Part shown: in pieces, positions 1 to 10,500 of the stretch | Position numbering within the stretch: position 1 is the first letter of the stretch | How the letters are laid out: each line of letters opens with the position of its first letter | DNA from: Alnus glutinosa | Taxonomy: Eukaryota; Streptophyta; Magnoliopsida; Fagales; Betulaceae | Direction of reading: 5' to 3' | Length of the DNA: 64,000 bases | Assembly (NCBI RefSeq): GCF_958979055.1 | Contig: NC_084891.1 | Location: 24,203,501-24,267,500, forward strand | Program-made: the position numbers and the translations under genes | The notes under the pieces: model-generated | Told to the model about the DNA's origin: nothing | The model's input: only the letters and a program-made list of their open reading frames with translations | Databases searched by the model: none

Positions 1-1042
1 ATTAACGGTTATTTCAAATTAATCAATTCCACGAATATCAAACCCTGGCCTAAAAAGTAAAATCAAGCACCAAACTCGATCAATCTAAAAATTAAATTAA
101 AGAGTTAAAGCCAATGCTATAGGATTTTAAATACAAGCTAAGGAATGAAAAAACAGAAGCAAAAGCAGATATTAGAATTTAGCCAGGGGGATCCATATAC
201 GTACACATGCATCGGCAATTGGATCCCTTTACTTAAATGTAACGAAATGGGATAATATTTTAGGATTTTCAAGAATTCTAATTAAAGACTACTCCCAACC
301 AAACGGCTTGTAATTTACATGTGACATATAGGCCACACTTTAATTTATTAAAACATTTATTGCATTTATCACTTGGCTCATATATATGATCGACACAGAA
401 TTTCCTCATTACTAAAAAAATCAGTGCTTGCTGGAATTTCTGTTCTCGACGTTAATTGTAAACGTAAAATTACATGTGGCGTACGTTAATAATTTAGATA
501 CGTCTAATTACGTACAGTGATCAGCATTTAACAACAACGTCAATCAATAATTAGATCACTTCAAATCCTTTAGATATATATGTACCTGAAAAACTCCATG
601 ATCAGTATGACATAAAGAATCAAAAGTCCAACAGAGGTGCACGAAAAAAAAATTCAAAACCCAAAAAGAATTGAATATGATAAAAATGATTTATTTTTCT
701 ATAGGAGTTAAAGTATTAGAATACATATGAGTACCAAATATATATATAAGGAAATATGAAAGGAAAGAAATAGGGAAGAAAGGAATGGATCAACCAAATT
801 TTCTCTAATATATAACAAATTCTAACACCCCTCCCCTCCACCTCTTGGAACATCGATCCCTCCGTACGTAGTGTCAGCATCGATCTCTTCAATATTACCC
901 AAACACTTCTTCATGACCAGCACACTCAATTAATAGATCAATCAAAAGCCCAAAACAAACAAATAATTCAAACACACAATATTGTATAAACAAACAAGGA
1001 AAAACTCTCTCTCTCTCTGAGAATTATTTGTTCTGTTAAGTA
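1..1042. other. 3' flank and spacer, no gene seen
   Basis: AT-rich sequence downstream of the minus-strand DUF7870 gene. It should hold that gene's 3' UTR and polyadenylation region. The only local feature is a short CT microsatellite near 1004-1018. No open frame with coding character was found on either strand. Confidence 0.6.
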
Positions 1043-2251
1043 TTAACCCCACCACTGGTGCACCGCAACACCTTCATCCCTCAGCCGTCCGTACAGTGCC
1101 AAGCACTCCCAGTAAGCCCTCCTTCCCCCATTGATCTCCTTTCTTCCATTGTGCCTCTGTGGCTTGCACTCCAAGAAAAGCTCGTCCACCAACCTTATCG
1201 CCTTGCTCTTCACCATCTCCTCCACCACCTCCGCCTCCGCCTTCATCACTACGTACTCCTCGTCTCTCACGTTATTCCTCAACCAATCTGACATGCCGAT
1301 TTGTGGGACCTCCTTGCCCGAGGACCCTCCGGTCACGGTCTCAATCTTGTACATCTCGAAGTCCTTGTTCCTCGTCGGGTAATGCCTCGCGAACCAGCCA
1401 GTTCCGCTGCCGCCTTCCTTCTCTGGCAAGCCAACGTGTATGAACACCCGGCGAGGGTAGCTCTCGAGGGAGTCGCCCATCAAATCAGGAAGGTACTTGG
1501 TTCGTTTCAAATAGCGGCTTGATTTCCCTGAACCGGCCCTTGGCGGTTCAAGCAACACGTCTTCGAGGTTCTTAAGCGCCGCCTTCTTTGCTTCCGGAGC
1601 ATACCCACATAGCCTTCTTTGTGTGGCCGAATTGAGTTTCTTCATGGCCATGACGGTCGAGCGGAACCTCTTGATGTACACGATTTTGTAGTTGGATGGC
1701 TTGTGGAATGCAACGGATGGGTTTTCATGACTGAGCTCAACTATGACAATGCCGCCAATCTTGAGAGTTCTGTCGATGAAATCCGCGGCAACAGGGAAGT
1801 TAGATGCCATGGCAAAGTCGAAAGTTTCATTTGGAATCAAGCTCTGTCGCTCCGAATCTGTGACGGAGATGACGTCCATTTCTATTGGACTGTGAATGGC
1901 TTCCTCGTTTCCATTGCTAAGGAAAACAGCTTTCTCTTTCTCCCCCACTTTCAGGATTCCTTCGTTCATCAAATCACGGAAGAGCAATGGCAAAAGTTCA
2001 TTAGCACCAACTTTAGCCTGATCAGGAATAATGGGTGGTGAAGAGGTTGAGGATTCTCTAACGATGGACCCTATCCAAGGGAGCGAAACAATAAACAATG
2101 TCAAAAGCATGGAGCGAATGAGAAGCCTCAAAACCCTGGAGTTTGGGAGCCTAATTATCAAATATTGAGCATAAGGGTACAATCCAAGCATTTTGTTATC
2201 GTAGCGTTTGGTGTATGCGCGGACACCTTGAGCCATGTCAATGCCCACCAT
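1043..2251 (-). CDS. DUF7870-family membrane protein (CPuORF46/47-regulated type)
   Basis: Intronless ORF of 402 residues, ATG at 2251, TAA at 1045-1043. Near the N-terminus one hydrophobic helix (about residues 41-62, around LLTLFIVSLPWIGSIV) suggests a single-pass anchor. The remainder resembles a degenerate class I methyltransferase fold: a stretch of the type FDFAMASNFP followed by FIDRTLKIGGIVIVEL (about residues 144-172) looks like the SAM-fold strand 4/5 region, without an obvious complete SAM-binding glycine motif. I recognise the family as the plant proteins typified by Arabidopsis At3g53400 and At5g03190, the main ORFs downstream of conserved peptide uORFs 46 and 47. The biochemical function is unknown. 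The long leader with several uORFs (separate entries) points to translational control. Many antisense ORFs overlap this gene and are shadows. Confidence 0.85.
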   Translation of the reverse strand: MVGIDMAQGVRAYTKRYDNKMLGLYPYAQYLIIRLPNSRVLRLLIRSMLLTLFIVSLPWIGSIVRESSTSSPPIIPDQAKVGANELLPLLFRDLMNEGILKVGEKEKAVFLSNGNEEAIHSPIEMDVISVTDSERQSLIPNETFDFAMASNFPVAADFIDRTLKIGGIVIVELSHENPSVAFHKPSNYKIVYIKRFRSTVMAMKKLNSATQRRLCGYAPEAKKAALKNLEDVLLEPPRAGSGKSSRYLKRTKYLPDLMGDSLESYPRRVFIHVGLPEKEGGSGTGWFARHYPTRNKDFEMYKIETVTGGSSGKEVPQIGMSDWLRNNVRDEEYVVMKAEAEVVEEMVKSKAIRLVDELFLECKPQRHNGRKEINGGRRAYWECLALYGRLRDEGVAVHQWWG

Positions 2252-2412
2252 TTTCGCAAATTCTAGAATATGGTGGTGTTCTTGTTTTTATGAGAAGGGT
2301 ACGTACTAAAAAAATGGGAACGATAACAAAAGTAGTGATCAGAAATTTTTTTTGTCGCTGGTGGAAGAGAGCTAGCTAGGTAGGAGAGGGAGCGGGAGAG
2401 AGCCAAAAGAAG

Positions 2413-2523
2413 TTAGCGAGTGCAAAACCTGGCGGCGGTGTGATTTCCACCCACGAGGGCCACACGTGTGCTTTGCACTGTAGACCACAACGACATCAAT
2501 TGCCTCATCCGCTGCACCTCCAT
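2413..2523 (-). CDS. candidate conserved-peptide uORF (36 aa) in the DUF7870 leader
   Basis: On the minus strand an ATG at 2523-2521 opens a 36-codon frame ending in TAA at 2415-2413, 161 nt upstream of the main ATG. Two further in-frame ATGs lie at 2508 and 2496, giving 31- or 27-residue versions. The C-terminal half reads STRVALVGGNHTAARFCTR-stop. The main ORF belongs to the family known in Arabidopsis to carry CPuORF46/47, and such uORFs keep their C-terminus because the nascent peptide stalls ribosomes. That this is the orthologous peptide is inference from position and gene family. The frame and coordinates are read directly. No uORF-length frame with an ATG start covers the same stretch in another phase. 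Confidence 0.6.
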   Translation of the reverse strand: MEVQRMRQLMSLWSTVQSTRVALVGGNHTAARFCTR

Positions 2524-2580
2524 TTCTTGTTTTCCCGACCCTAGATCGATCGGTGATATATATCTCCAACGTTGCCCTTG

Positions 2581-2613
2581 TTAGCGACACATTTGAGATT
2601 AGGCGGGAGACAT
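2581..2613 (-). promoter_or_regulatory. two minimal uORFs (MSPA and MCR) in the DUF7870 leader
   Basis: Upstream of the 36-codon uORF two other ATGs occur in the presumed leader: 2613-2599 encodes MSPA-stop and 2592-2581 encodes MCR-stop. They would load and release ribosomes before the longer uORF. Their presence in the transcript depends on the start site, inferred from the TATA motif at 2750-2757. Confidence 0.4.
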
Positions 2614-2639
2614 GCACCGATAGGAGACAGAGGTTTCGA

Positions 2640-2659
2640 TTTTTTTTTTTTTTTTTTTT
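2640..2659. repeat. homopolymer T tract
   Basis: About 19 consecutive T on the plus strand, an A tract in the predicted leader of the minus-strand DUF7870 gene. Several spurious ORFs run through it. Confidence 0.9.
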
Positions 2660-2749
2660 GTTTCTTTCTTTTTATGGTTGTGGCCGGAGGGACACAGAAA
2701 TGGTTGGATGGTGGTCTTGGGAGAGATGAGATTGAGGAGATCGAGAGGA

Positions 2750-2757
2750 GTATATAG
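2750..2757 (-). promoter_or_regulatory. TATA box candidate of the DUF7870 gene
   Basis: The minus strand reads CTATATAC in a C/T-rich context, about 500 nt upstream of the main ATG. A start about 30 nt downstream would give a leader that includes all three uORFs. Motif match only. Confidence 0.45.
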
Positions 2758-2945
2758 GAGGGAGAAGGCTTCAAAGGAAATGGCTAAATTTGGCAGGGAA
2801 AACGTATGCGGATGGTGCAACGACGAGAAATAAGTTTGGCCATTGCTGGATGTTTGTTATTAGGTACGTTCTATCTTTATCTCTCTTCTTCAATTCATGC
2901 ATGCAGTGAGATTCTCCTATGAAAGCGCTGAGCATATTCTCGATC

Positions 2946-3137
2946 AGAAATGCTATAATTCTTTTTTAGTGTTTTTATTGTGTCCTTTTGAATAATATAG
3001 ATTTAATAATAATAATAATAATAAAATATTATTTCAAAAGGTGACTAACAAAATGTAATTTTTTAAACAAAAAAATTAAATCTACGTCATTCAAAAGGAC
3101 ACCAAAAAGACACTAGAATAAAATCTAACATTTCTCA
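2946..3137. mobile_element. fold-back MITE with long terminal inverted repeats
   Basis: The left arm (AGAAATGCTATAATTC..., through GTGTCCTTTTGAAT) and the right arm (...ATTCAAAAGGACACCAAAA through AACATTTCT) are imperfect inverted copies over about 45-60 bp. They surround an AT-rich core with a TAA microsatellite (3009-3023). There is no coding capacity. The target duplication could not be assigned, so the superfamily is open. Confidence 0.5.
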
Positions 3138-3933
3138 TTCTCAATTGCCTCACCAGATTTTACTATCCAAAATAGTTAAAATTCAAAATTTTTTATTTTA
3201 ACTATCTATTTTTTTAAAGCAACCAAGCAACCTCGTCATTTTAGTTATCCACTTTTACTATTCTATTTAAATATTCGTTATCAAATATTTCTTTATTATT
3301 TCTCTATCTAGCATATATTTATATCTTTGAATGTTTGTCTTTTCTTATCGGTCATGTTTCTGAATATATTTTATTTTAACGGACAAATTTTTTCTCCTAG
3401 TTCTCGTTCAATGCCTCAGAGAAATGAACATTTGCTTTTAGTGGGAAAAATAAATAAAAAATGAAAAGAGAAATTTTATTATTTTTTATTATTTTGGTAA
3501 GTGAACAATACTCAATAACCTTAGTGTTTTACCTTCACTTGCCGACAAGTGGGGCATTACATTACTCGACCTACTTAGCAAGTATGTATAGGGAACGATG
3601 AACCTCGTTCACTCACCAAATAAAAATTACCATTTTGTTAAGGTTTTTGTAGAGTTTATTTTTTTAATAGTAATTTAACTCTCCAAAATAGTTTCTTTTT
3701 TCAGATATTTTGGTGAATCTACACGCGAGTTTGGGGTGGCATTGCTTGACAAAAGAGATAAGGCTTGAATAGGGTTTAGATGATCCTTTTTTTTTTTTTT
3801 CTTTTTTTGGTCATGTGGATTATAAAGTTTGGTTTACTCACTAACAAAGACATGTGACTAATCATCAGTTCTGGTGGTTTAATGGCGTCAATTAGGAAAA
3901 TTCTTCAAATGGCTGAATACGTATTAGGATGAG
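3138..3933. other. AT-rich spacer, no gene seen
   Basis: No coding frame. Around 3180-3250 the text resembles the subterminal sequence of the PIF-type elements found at 13895 (runs such as TTTTAACTATC followed by TTTTTTAAAGCAACC). It may be a decayed relative. Confidence 0.4.
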
Positions 3934-4160
3934 AGCATTACAAAAAAAAAAAAACTAAATTTAGTGCTGCTTTTTCAATGCTGTTTTAGGCTATATAAAG
4001 TTTGTGCAGCTTAATTAATGTCGCTTCTCAACTGGTATTAAAGTGGCGGTTTTAAATTATTTTTGTGCCGCGTAGGACGCAAACGGCGTTAGAGGAGAAG
4101 CTAGCGGCATAATTTTTTTTAATGCCGCTTATTGTTTAAAACGGCATTAAATACATATAA
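3934..4160. mobile_element. CACTA-like transposon remnant
   Basis: Begins with CATTACAAAAAAA... followed by TTTAGTGCTGC. It then has several short subterminal motifs in both orientations built on GTGGCGGTTTT, TGCCGC and GCGGCAT. CACTA elements typically start CACTACAAGAAAA and carry such subterminal repeats. Only one end is clear, there is no transposase frame, and the assignment is tentative. Confidence 0.35.
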
Positions 4161-5984
4161 AAAAAAAAATTTTAAAAAAAAAACAAATTAAGACTGGTAT
4201 AAAACCAAATTAAGAATATTTCCTTAAAACAATTCTTTTTTTGGCCAAACTCAAGAGACTTTTGAACTACGTAGGATTGTGGCTTTAATTATCTTAATTT
4301 GCTAGTCCGGGGAAGACATTAATGATCGACTACAGAAAATGCAAGGATCTTGTAACCAGGTAGAATCAAAATGGAGCTCTCCTTTTGTTGAAAGAGAAAC
4401 ACAAGAAGGAATAGGTAACATTTTTTTTCGTGCTAGACATGTAATAATTTTATTTTATTTTTTTAAACGGTAGGAAATGGTAGAAAGACCATTAAGTTCA
4501 GTATTACCTCTCTAACAGCATCATTGATTGTATAAGCACTAATTAACAGTTAATTATTAAAGCATTAGCACGCAAAAACAAATAATATTGAACACGTACA
4601 TATCGGAGAAAAATATACCTGACTAGAAAATGTGATTTTAAAAGCAAATACTCGTAACTTAATTAATTGGATTCTATATATATGAAACTATAGCATTTGA
4701 ATTTATTCAAGACCATGGCATGCATCAGACACAACCTGCTCACACTTTACAACCATTTCCTTGTCAACTGCATAATTCTGAAACACAAACATAATCAACA
4801 AGACATTATCATTTAGTAACCAGCACGAAGTTAGTTACCTGCAATTAAACCAGATACAACATATGTTTGCAAGAGAGAGAGAGAGAGAGAGAGAGAGCAT
4901 CAAAACCCACACAGCTTAACACAAAATCCAACCATAATTTCAACAACTAAAATACAGCCATAAACACCTTTAAAAATTAAAATCAAACTTGAGAGGGCGC
5001 CTGCTTGAAATAAGAATCTTTAATTATAATAGTATTAGCCACCTTGAGTCCCATTGATGCGCTGATGGGGCTAGGTTAAGCTTTGGCTTAGCCAGACTTG
5101 AGAGAGCGCTTGCAGTTCCTACTGTCTAGGCCCTTCTATAGAGCTTCCAGTGGATAGGTGCTACTATGGTCACGCCTAACTAAAATAGTTAGAGTTGGTC
5201 TCCCATACCTACCTTCTTAATTAGATCAAAAAAATGACACCTGAATAAACAAACGGTCTATTTATGTAAATAAAAATACTAAGTGTAGTAACTTAATAAT
5301 ATTTCACCTTCTGTGTGTATTGGATTTGGCCTTGTGTAATCCCCTATGGGGTTAATTTGATTCTCTGCAATGAAGCTAAGGTTGAAGGTTTTTGTTCAAA
5401 AAAACCTATGGGATTATTTTGCTGCAGTTTTTTCTCTTTAACTCAGTGACGAAGTGGATTATTTAAAAGGCTTCTAAGGAGTTTTGACTGGTTCTAGTTT
5501 TTTTTTTTTTTTTTTTTTTTAGTTGTTTAAGTTTGATATTTAGGACTTTAATTATGGAATTTATCTCTAAAATCTTAGTGTTTCTCATTAATTTTCTCTA
5601 ATTCTATTTTTATTCATTTAGTTTACCATCATTCCATTACTCCACTTTATTGCAGGAAAACAACTCAATTTGCTTGTTTACACTTGGTTTAAACTCCTTT
5701 TGACGTAACAATTTGAATACAATCAAATTTGATTATAATCTCGTGTAATCAAATGGGAAACTCCCGAAAAGATTGGTGCACTGGTCTCAACGTAAGAAAT
5801 TCCTCCCTCGGTTCCCACTTCCCCTGCCAACTTTCTCCCCTACATCCCTGAAGCCGACGGGTCAAATTCGGAGCCTTAATAAATGTGCGAAAACTAAGAT
5901 CATAAATAAATAGTACTTGAACAAATAAATAGTTTTTATGTTTCCAAAACAGTAAAATACATTTTTTTTTTCCTGTTTGTGTGT
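4161..5984. other. AT-rich spacer with microsatellites, no gene seen
   Basis: Contains a GA microsatellite (4873-4898) and a T tract (5498-5520). A stretch near 5040-5230 is less AT-rich than its surroundings and ends in AGATCAAAAAAA; it may be an old retroposon. No coding frame is convincing. The 80-codon antisense frame at 5749-5991 shows no family resemblance. Confidence 0.4.
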
Positions 5985-6410
5985 TTGGCAAACCGGTTTA
6001 AAAATCAAAACAACTGAAAACAAAAACACAAAAATAAAAAATTTGGAAACAATTTATACATCTGTCTGAAAACAGTTTTCAGTATTTTCATTTAGTTTTA
6101 TTTCTTTTTCTTCCTTCGTCGAGAGAATTATTATACATATAATTATATATATTATATATTATATACTTATACACATATATAATATATTATATTTAATTAT
6201 TTACATACTTAAATAAATATTAGTATACTTCTGACAAATAATAATATTATATAATATATCAATTGTCTAAACGGAATTAAACCAGTTTTTTGTTTTCAAA
6301 AACTGTTTTTAAAAACAGTTTACCAAACGTTTCTTTAGCCAAAAAAACAATAGAAAATTGATTTATATTTTTGTTCTAAAAAACAAAAACAAAAACCGAT
6401 TTGCCAAAAA
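5985..6410. mobile_element. MITE with TTTGGCAAACCGGTTT-type termini
   Basis: The left end reads TTTGGCAAACCGGTTT and the right end AAACCGATTTGCCAAA, so the termini are inverted repeats. Inner arms (CTGAAAACAGTTTTCAG-like and AAAACTGTTTTTAAAAACAG) are also self-complementary. The length of about 425 bp, AT-rich core and lack of ORF fit a non-autonomous hAT or Mutator MITE. Confidence 0.5.
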
Positions 6411-6862
6411 ATAAATTACATTCGAACTTGTATAAGTTCTTATATATTGTATAATTTCATTTTATTATTTTTTTTTAGCATTTTTTTGAATTTAGTAACG
6501 AGAACATTTTAAATATTTAAAAGGATTAAAAAATAAATCTTCGTAAAGTAATAGACATAACTTATTTATTGTAATTGTGAATTTTAATATAAATATATAT
6601 GTATGTGTATATATGAGTTGGTTTGTGGGTATTTATATGTGTGTGTAATGAATGTAAATACATACCATAAGACAAACATAGGGACTCAAAATTAGATTGT
6701 TTAAGATTCAAATGAATTTATCTAATTAATTTAAATAATAAAATCTTAATAATAATTAGTACAGATTTACAAAAAATATTAAACAATCACAACATTTATT
6801 TATACATACAATGAATAGGTTAATTAGTAGCTCATGAACACACTCGAATTCATTCTCTAGAT

Positions 6863-6981
6863 GGAGGCAACAATAGCCTTGGTAGTCTAGTGGTATCTCC
6901 TTGTAGGGTCGAATCTCACAGATATGGGATTTGTGGGATAGAAGGTTCTTAATTCAATCGTTTGTCAAGAACAAAAAAAGG
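6863..6981 (+). mobile_element. tRNA-derived SINE
   Basis: An internal pol III promoter is visible: an A-box-like GGTAGTCTAGTGG (6881-6893) and a B-box-like GGGTCGAATCTC (6906-6917). The body ends in an oligo(A) run. The 7 bp TCTAGAT occurs immediately before (6856-6862) and after (6982-6988), which fits a target duplication. A functional tRNA is unlikely because no acceptor stem or anticodon arm closes. Confidence 0.5.
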
Positions 6982-6988
6982 TCTAGAT

Positions 6989-7535
6989 AGCAGGCACAGC
7001 AGACTTGCAAAATAGGGTGGCCCCTCAAACAATGTGGTTAATGACAACATGAGACAAAACATAACAAAAGATGCTATCTTTGTTGAGTTCTACACCCAAT
7101 GTACAAAATACACCATCATTTTTGCAATTTGATAGTAAATAATTACCACAATGAAATAAAATATTACCTACAAGTAAAGAATGATAAGAAAAGGGACACA
7201 AAAATTTGGTAGGAAACCCCTGTCAATTAACTCCAAGGATCAAGAATCCAGAACGGCAACAAACAGCAAAATAGTAAAAATACAGATGGTCTGTTCACTT
7301 TGTTTGTAAAGCGATGCCAACAGAAGACTGAGGCCCCAACCATCAGTGCATGGCTCTAAAAGTCATACCAAAGCATATGGTAGCAGAAACAGAATGTAAG
7401 GGTAAAACTACCACAAGTATGATATAATTATTAAAGCATCCACCAATGCAGATAAATTGTACATGTTTGATGAGACTATGTACAAGCAAGCACTTGATGC
7501 GTCTCCTCCGTGCTCCAAACAACGTGAAGTAAAAG
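6989..7535. other. 3' flank of the VTI gene
   Basis: AT-rich, and probably includes the 3' UTR of the minus-strand SNARE gene. No separate gene seen. Confidence 0.45.
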
Positions 7536-10500
7536 TTAATGATGAGAAAGCTTATAAGACAGAATAAAGATGATAGCAACAATAAGAACTCCGACTACTG
7601 AGCCGACGATCCATTTGTTCCTGGACATCCTACGTGACATGGCAGTTAAAACTTTTTTACTCTTGTCGATGGCATCATCTACTCCATAGAGCTGCGAAAG
7701 AAATATATTCATCAGCCAACAAATTTACTTGCTGCTGCTGCATCATGCACATGTTTTGGGGTACTTGGCACTCCAACAAGAATGATTACAAATAAACCCA
7801 TGCTTTGGTCCTTTGGAGCAGGTGAATTGTATACAAGAGAGGCTTGCTAATCGAGTCCAATTGGTATACACGTAAACCAGGAGAAATCAAGTTTGAGACA
7901 TAATGAACCACAATTAGAAACAAAACATCAAGAAAAACAACATACCTTTTTATGGGAATGTAGGAGAGTCTCACGCTGTTGTTGCAAATCTTGGAGGATT
8001 GAGACACCAAGCTCTTCAGTCTCTAGCACGGTTCTTCTACTCTCCATAATTTTGTCACTTGACTGATTCAATCTCTCCATTGACATTGCCATTCTCTCTC
8101 CTTGATCAGCAGAAGCCTATATATCATCCATAAATGACTAAAAAAATTTTTTTACCAAAGATACGGAATATAAACCATCTGCGTCACATCTGATGGGTAA
8201 ATTATTTAATAATTGGGACAACAATAAAATCCAAATATTTGTAAGATATCCTATATTATTCTAGAAAATCAGGAGGGAGAGAGAGAGAGAGAGAAGGGGG
8301 GGGGGGGGGGGGGGGGGGGGAGAGAGATTAAACCTAAAAGAATTCAAATTGTAACATTAGAAATCTAGGGAAGACACTTTCACACTAGTAAAGCCATGTT
8401 ATCTTCTGAGGTTCGATAAAGTAAGGGTGTACCTTCCACAGCCCTATTGGGGAATAGGACCAAGCATTGTAAACAAGGATTCAAAACGGAAATCTCTTCA
8501 AACCAATAGTATGAAAAACATAAACAAGCTCATAGTCATGGATCCAATAAAAGCATTCTGTTCTATCAAAACAAACATGTCTACTCCATTATCTAAAAAA
8601 AAAAAAGGAAAAGATTCCGCCCCAGAAATACTTCCATTAAAAACCTAAACTCAATTTTATCTTAAACATTTGTAAATGAAATAACTTTTTGGCACTGAAA
8701 TAAATTACAATTATACAGCAAATTATTAAGAAAAGACACAACAGTACATAGAGTTCTACAAGGTTACATCAAGAGATCATCATCTTCGATGAGCTCCAAT
8801 TAAAGTCATGACTCTCTAACAAAGAGAACACAATTTTCTTAAAATAAGAAATAGTTTGTGAAAATTTAGAACGGAGGAGTGAGAGAACTGTATGATCCAA
8901 ACATACCGGATGCACATTTGCCATTCCAGACTCCAACAACTCTTCACGGGAAGCCTGATCAGCATTAGGTGATGATATTCTTTTAAATTCCCTTTTCAAC
9001 TTATTTAGATCAGATTTATATTCCCTTAACTTTGCAAGCATCATAGCCTTTGCACTTGGCTGCAGACTTCTTGCCTCAAGGTCCATTTTTCGAATCTGAC
9101 CCAAAGAAAAAAAAGAAGTTACATGCATAAATCTGGGAAATCCAGCAAAGGAAATAAAACAGATATTTTCTACACAGTACCAAAACATCAGCATCATCCA
9201 GTGCAGCTTTAATCTCAGAGACCTTCTGCTGCTTCTGCTCTGCACACATAGTAACACAAAAATGGCTCCAGGTCATAAAATCGTAAGCAACAGAAAATGG
9301 ATAATTTACATTTCCCAAACCTAAAAATGCATACAAGCCCCATTCCACCACCTCAGCCTAAATGATTTTACTAAGAAGTAAGAGCATTCCTAGTGAACTA
9401 GCTCAAATAGCTTTTAGCCAAATTTCCACTAGTCCCCTTAAAATACCCTCTCTAATGAACTTGCTTATACCCTCTCTAAAATAGCTTTGTTTGTCATACT
9501 CACTACCTTTAGCGATGTAAAGTAGCTACACCAAATTCTTTGTTCCTCATTTTATATTCCTCTGTGCGCACTCTCACTCTCTCTCCCGCATCCATCTCGA
9601 ACAGCCGCTGTCGCTGCATTTTGTTCCGCGACAGCCCCTGCGCTTCTGGTCGAAGGAGGTCATCAACCGCTACACTTCGCCGGGGATCGACAATGGTTTT
9701 CATGGATCTGAAGAAGGTGATCAGGACAAACGGTGAGACAAGGTAATGTCGATTTTGTGTCAATATTGTATCGATTTTGTGGATCTCATGTTGAAAGAGC
9801 ACAGTTTCTGCAAGTCTCTCTCTCTCTTATGCCTTTCTGTCTTGGGCTCAATTCTATCATAATTTCTAATTAGAGGAATTTTCTTGGACATATCCAATCT
9901 ACAAATTGCTTACAATCTCCAATTTGATTTCAATTAGGGCCCATGCTTGTGTCAAGGTTAACATTTGAGCACTGAGGTCTGAGGGTCAGTTATTTATGAG
10001 ATGGCTTGAGGAAATTTTCATCTCCTTGGATGTGGTTTATGTCTCTTCTGTTTCTATGGTTACTTATATTTTTCTTTTTCCAAATGTTTCTATTAACCGA
10101 TTGGAATCACAAACTATAACAGAAAACAACAAAAGCAGTTTGGAAACTGGGAGAGATGTGTAATTTATGAAGCTTAATCTCTCTCTCTCTCTCCCTCCTA
10201 ATAGCTAACTAGAAATTAAGGTCTATTATTTCAACTTCCAGAATCCTTGATCAAGTACTGAACCAAACAAGATTTTTAGGACTGCCATTAGCTTGACATA
10301 ATTGAAACTATTCCATGTTCTTGTTCTCTTATGTCCATATGAAATTCCACACAGTTTTGCATCTTATCTGGTTTCTGATTGAGCAGAATTGTTGCTTGTT
10401 TAACTACTGACTCAAATCATTCTTGTTTTGGCAGAGATCACGTGCATTGTCAACACTCAAGGATTACAGTGGTTATGGAGCTGAGCAGGGTGAAAAGGTA

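Noticed and set aside
2372..2617. An 81-codon frame as the DUF7870 uORF
   Set aside because: It has no ATG (it would start at GTG). The ATG-led 36-codon frame in another phase is the better candidate.
6863..6981. A functional tRNA gene
   Set aside because: A- and B-box-like motifs are present, but no cloverleaf closes and an oligo(A) tail with a 7 bp direct repeat points to a SINE.
9509..9802. A 97-codon minus-strand gene inside the PIF-like element
   Set aside because: No recognisable domain; it overlaps a GC-rich captured block that is open on both strands by composition.
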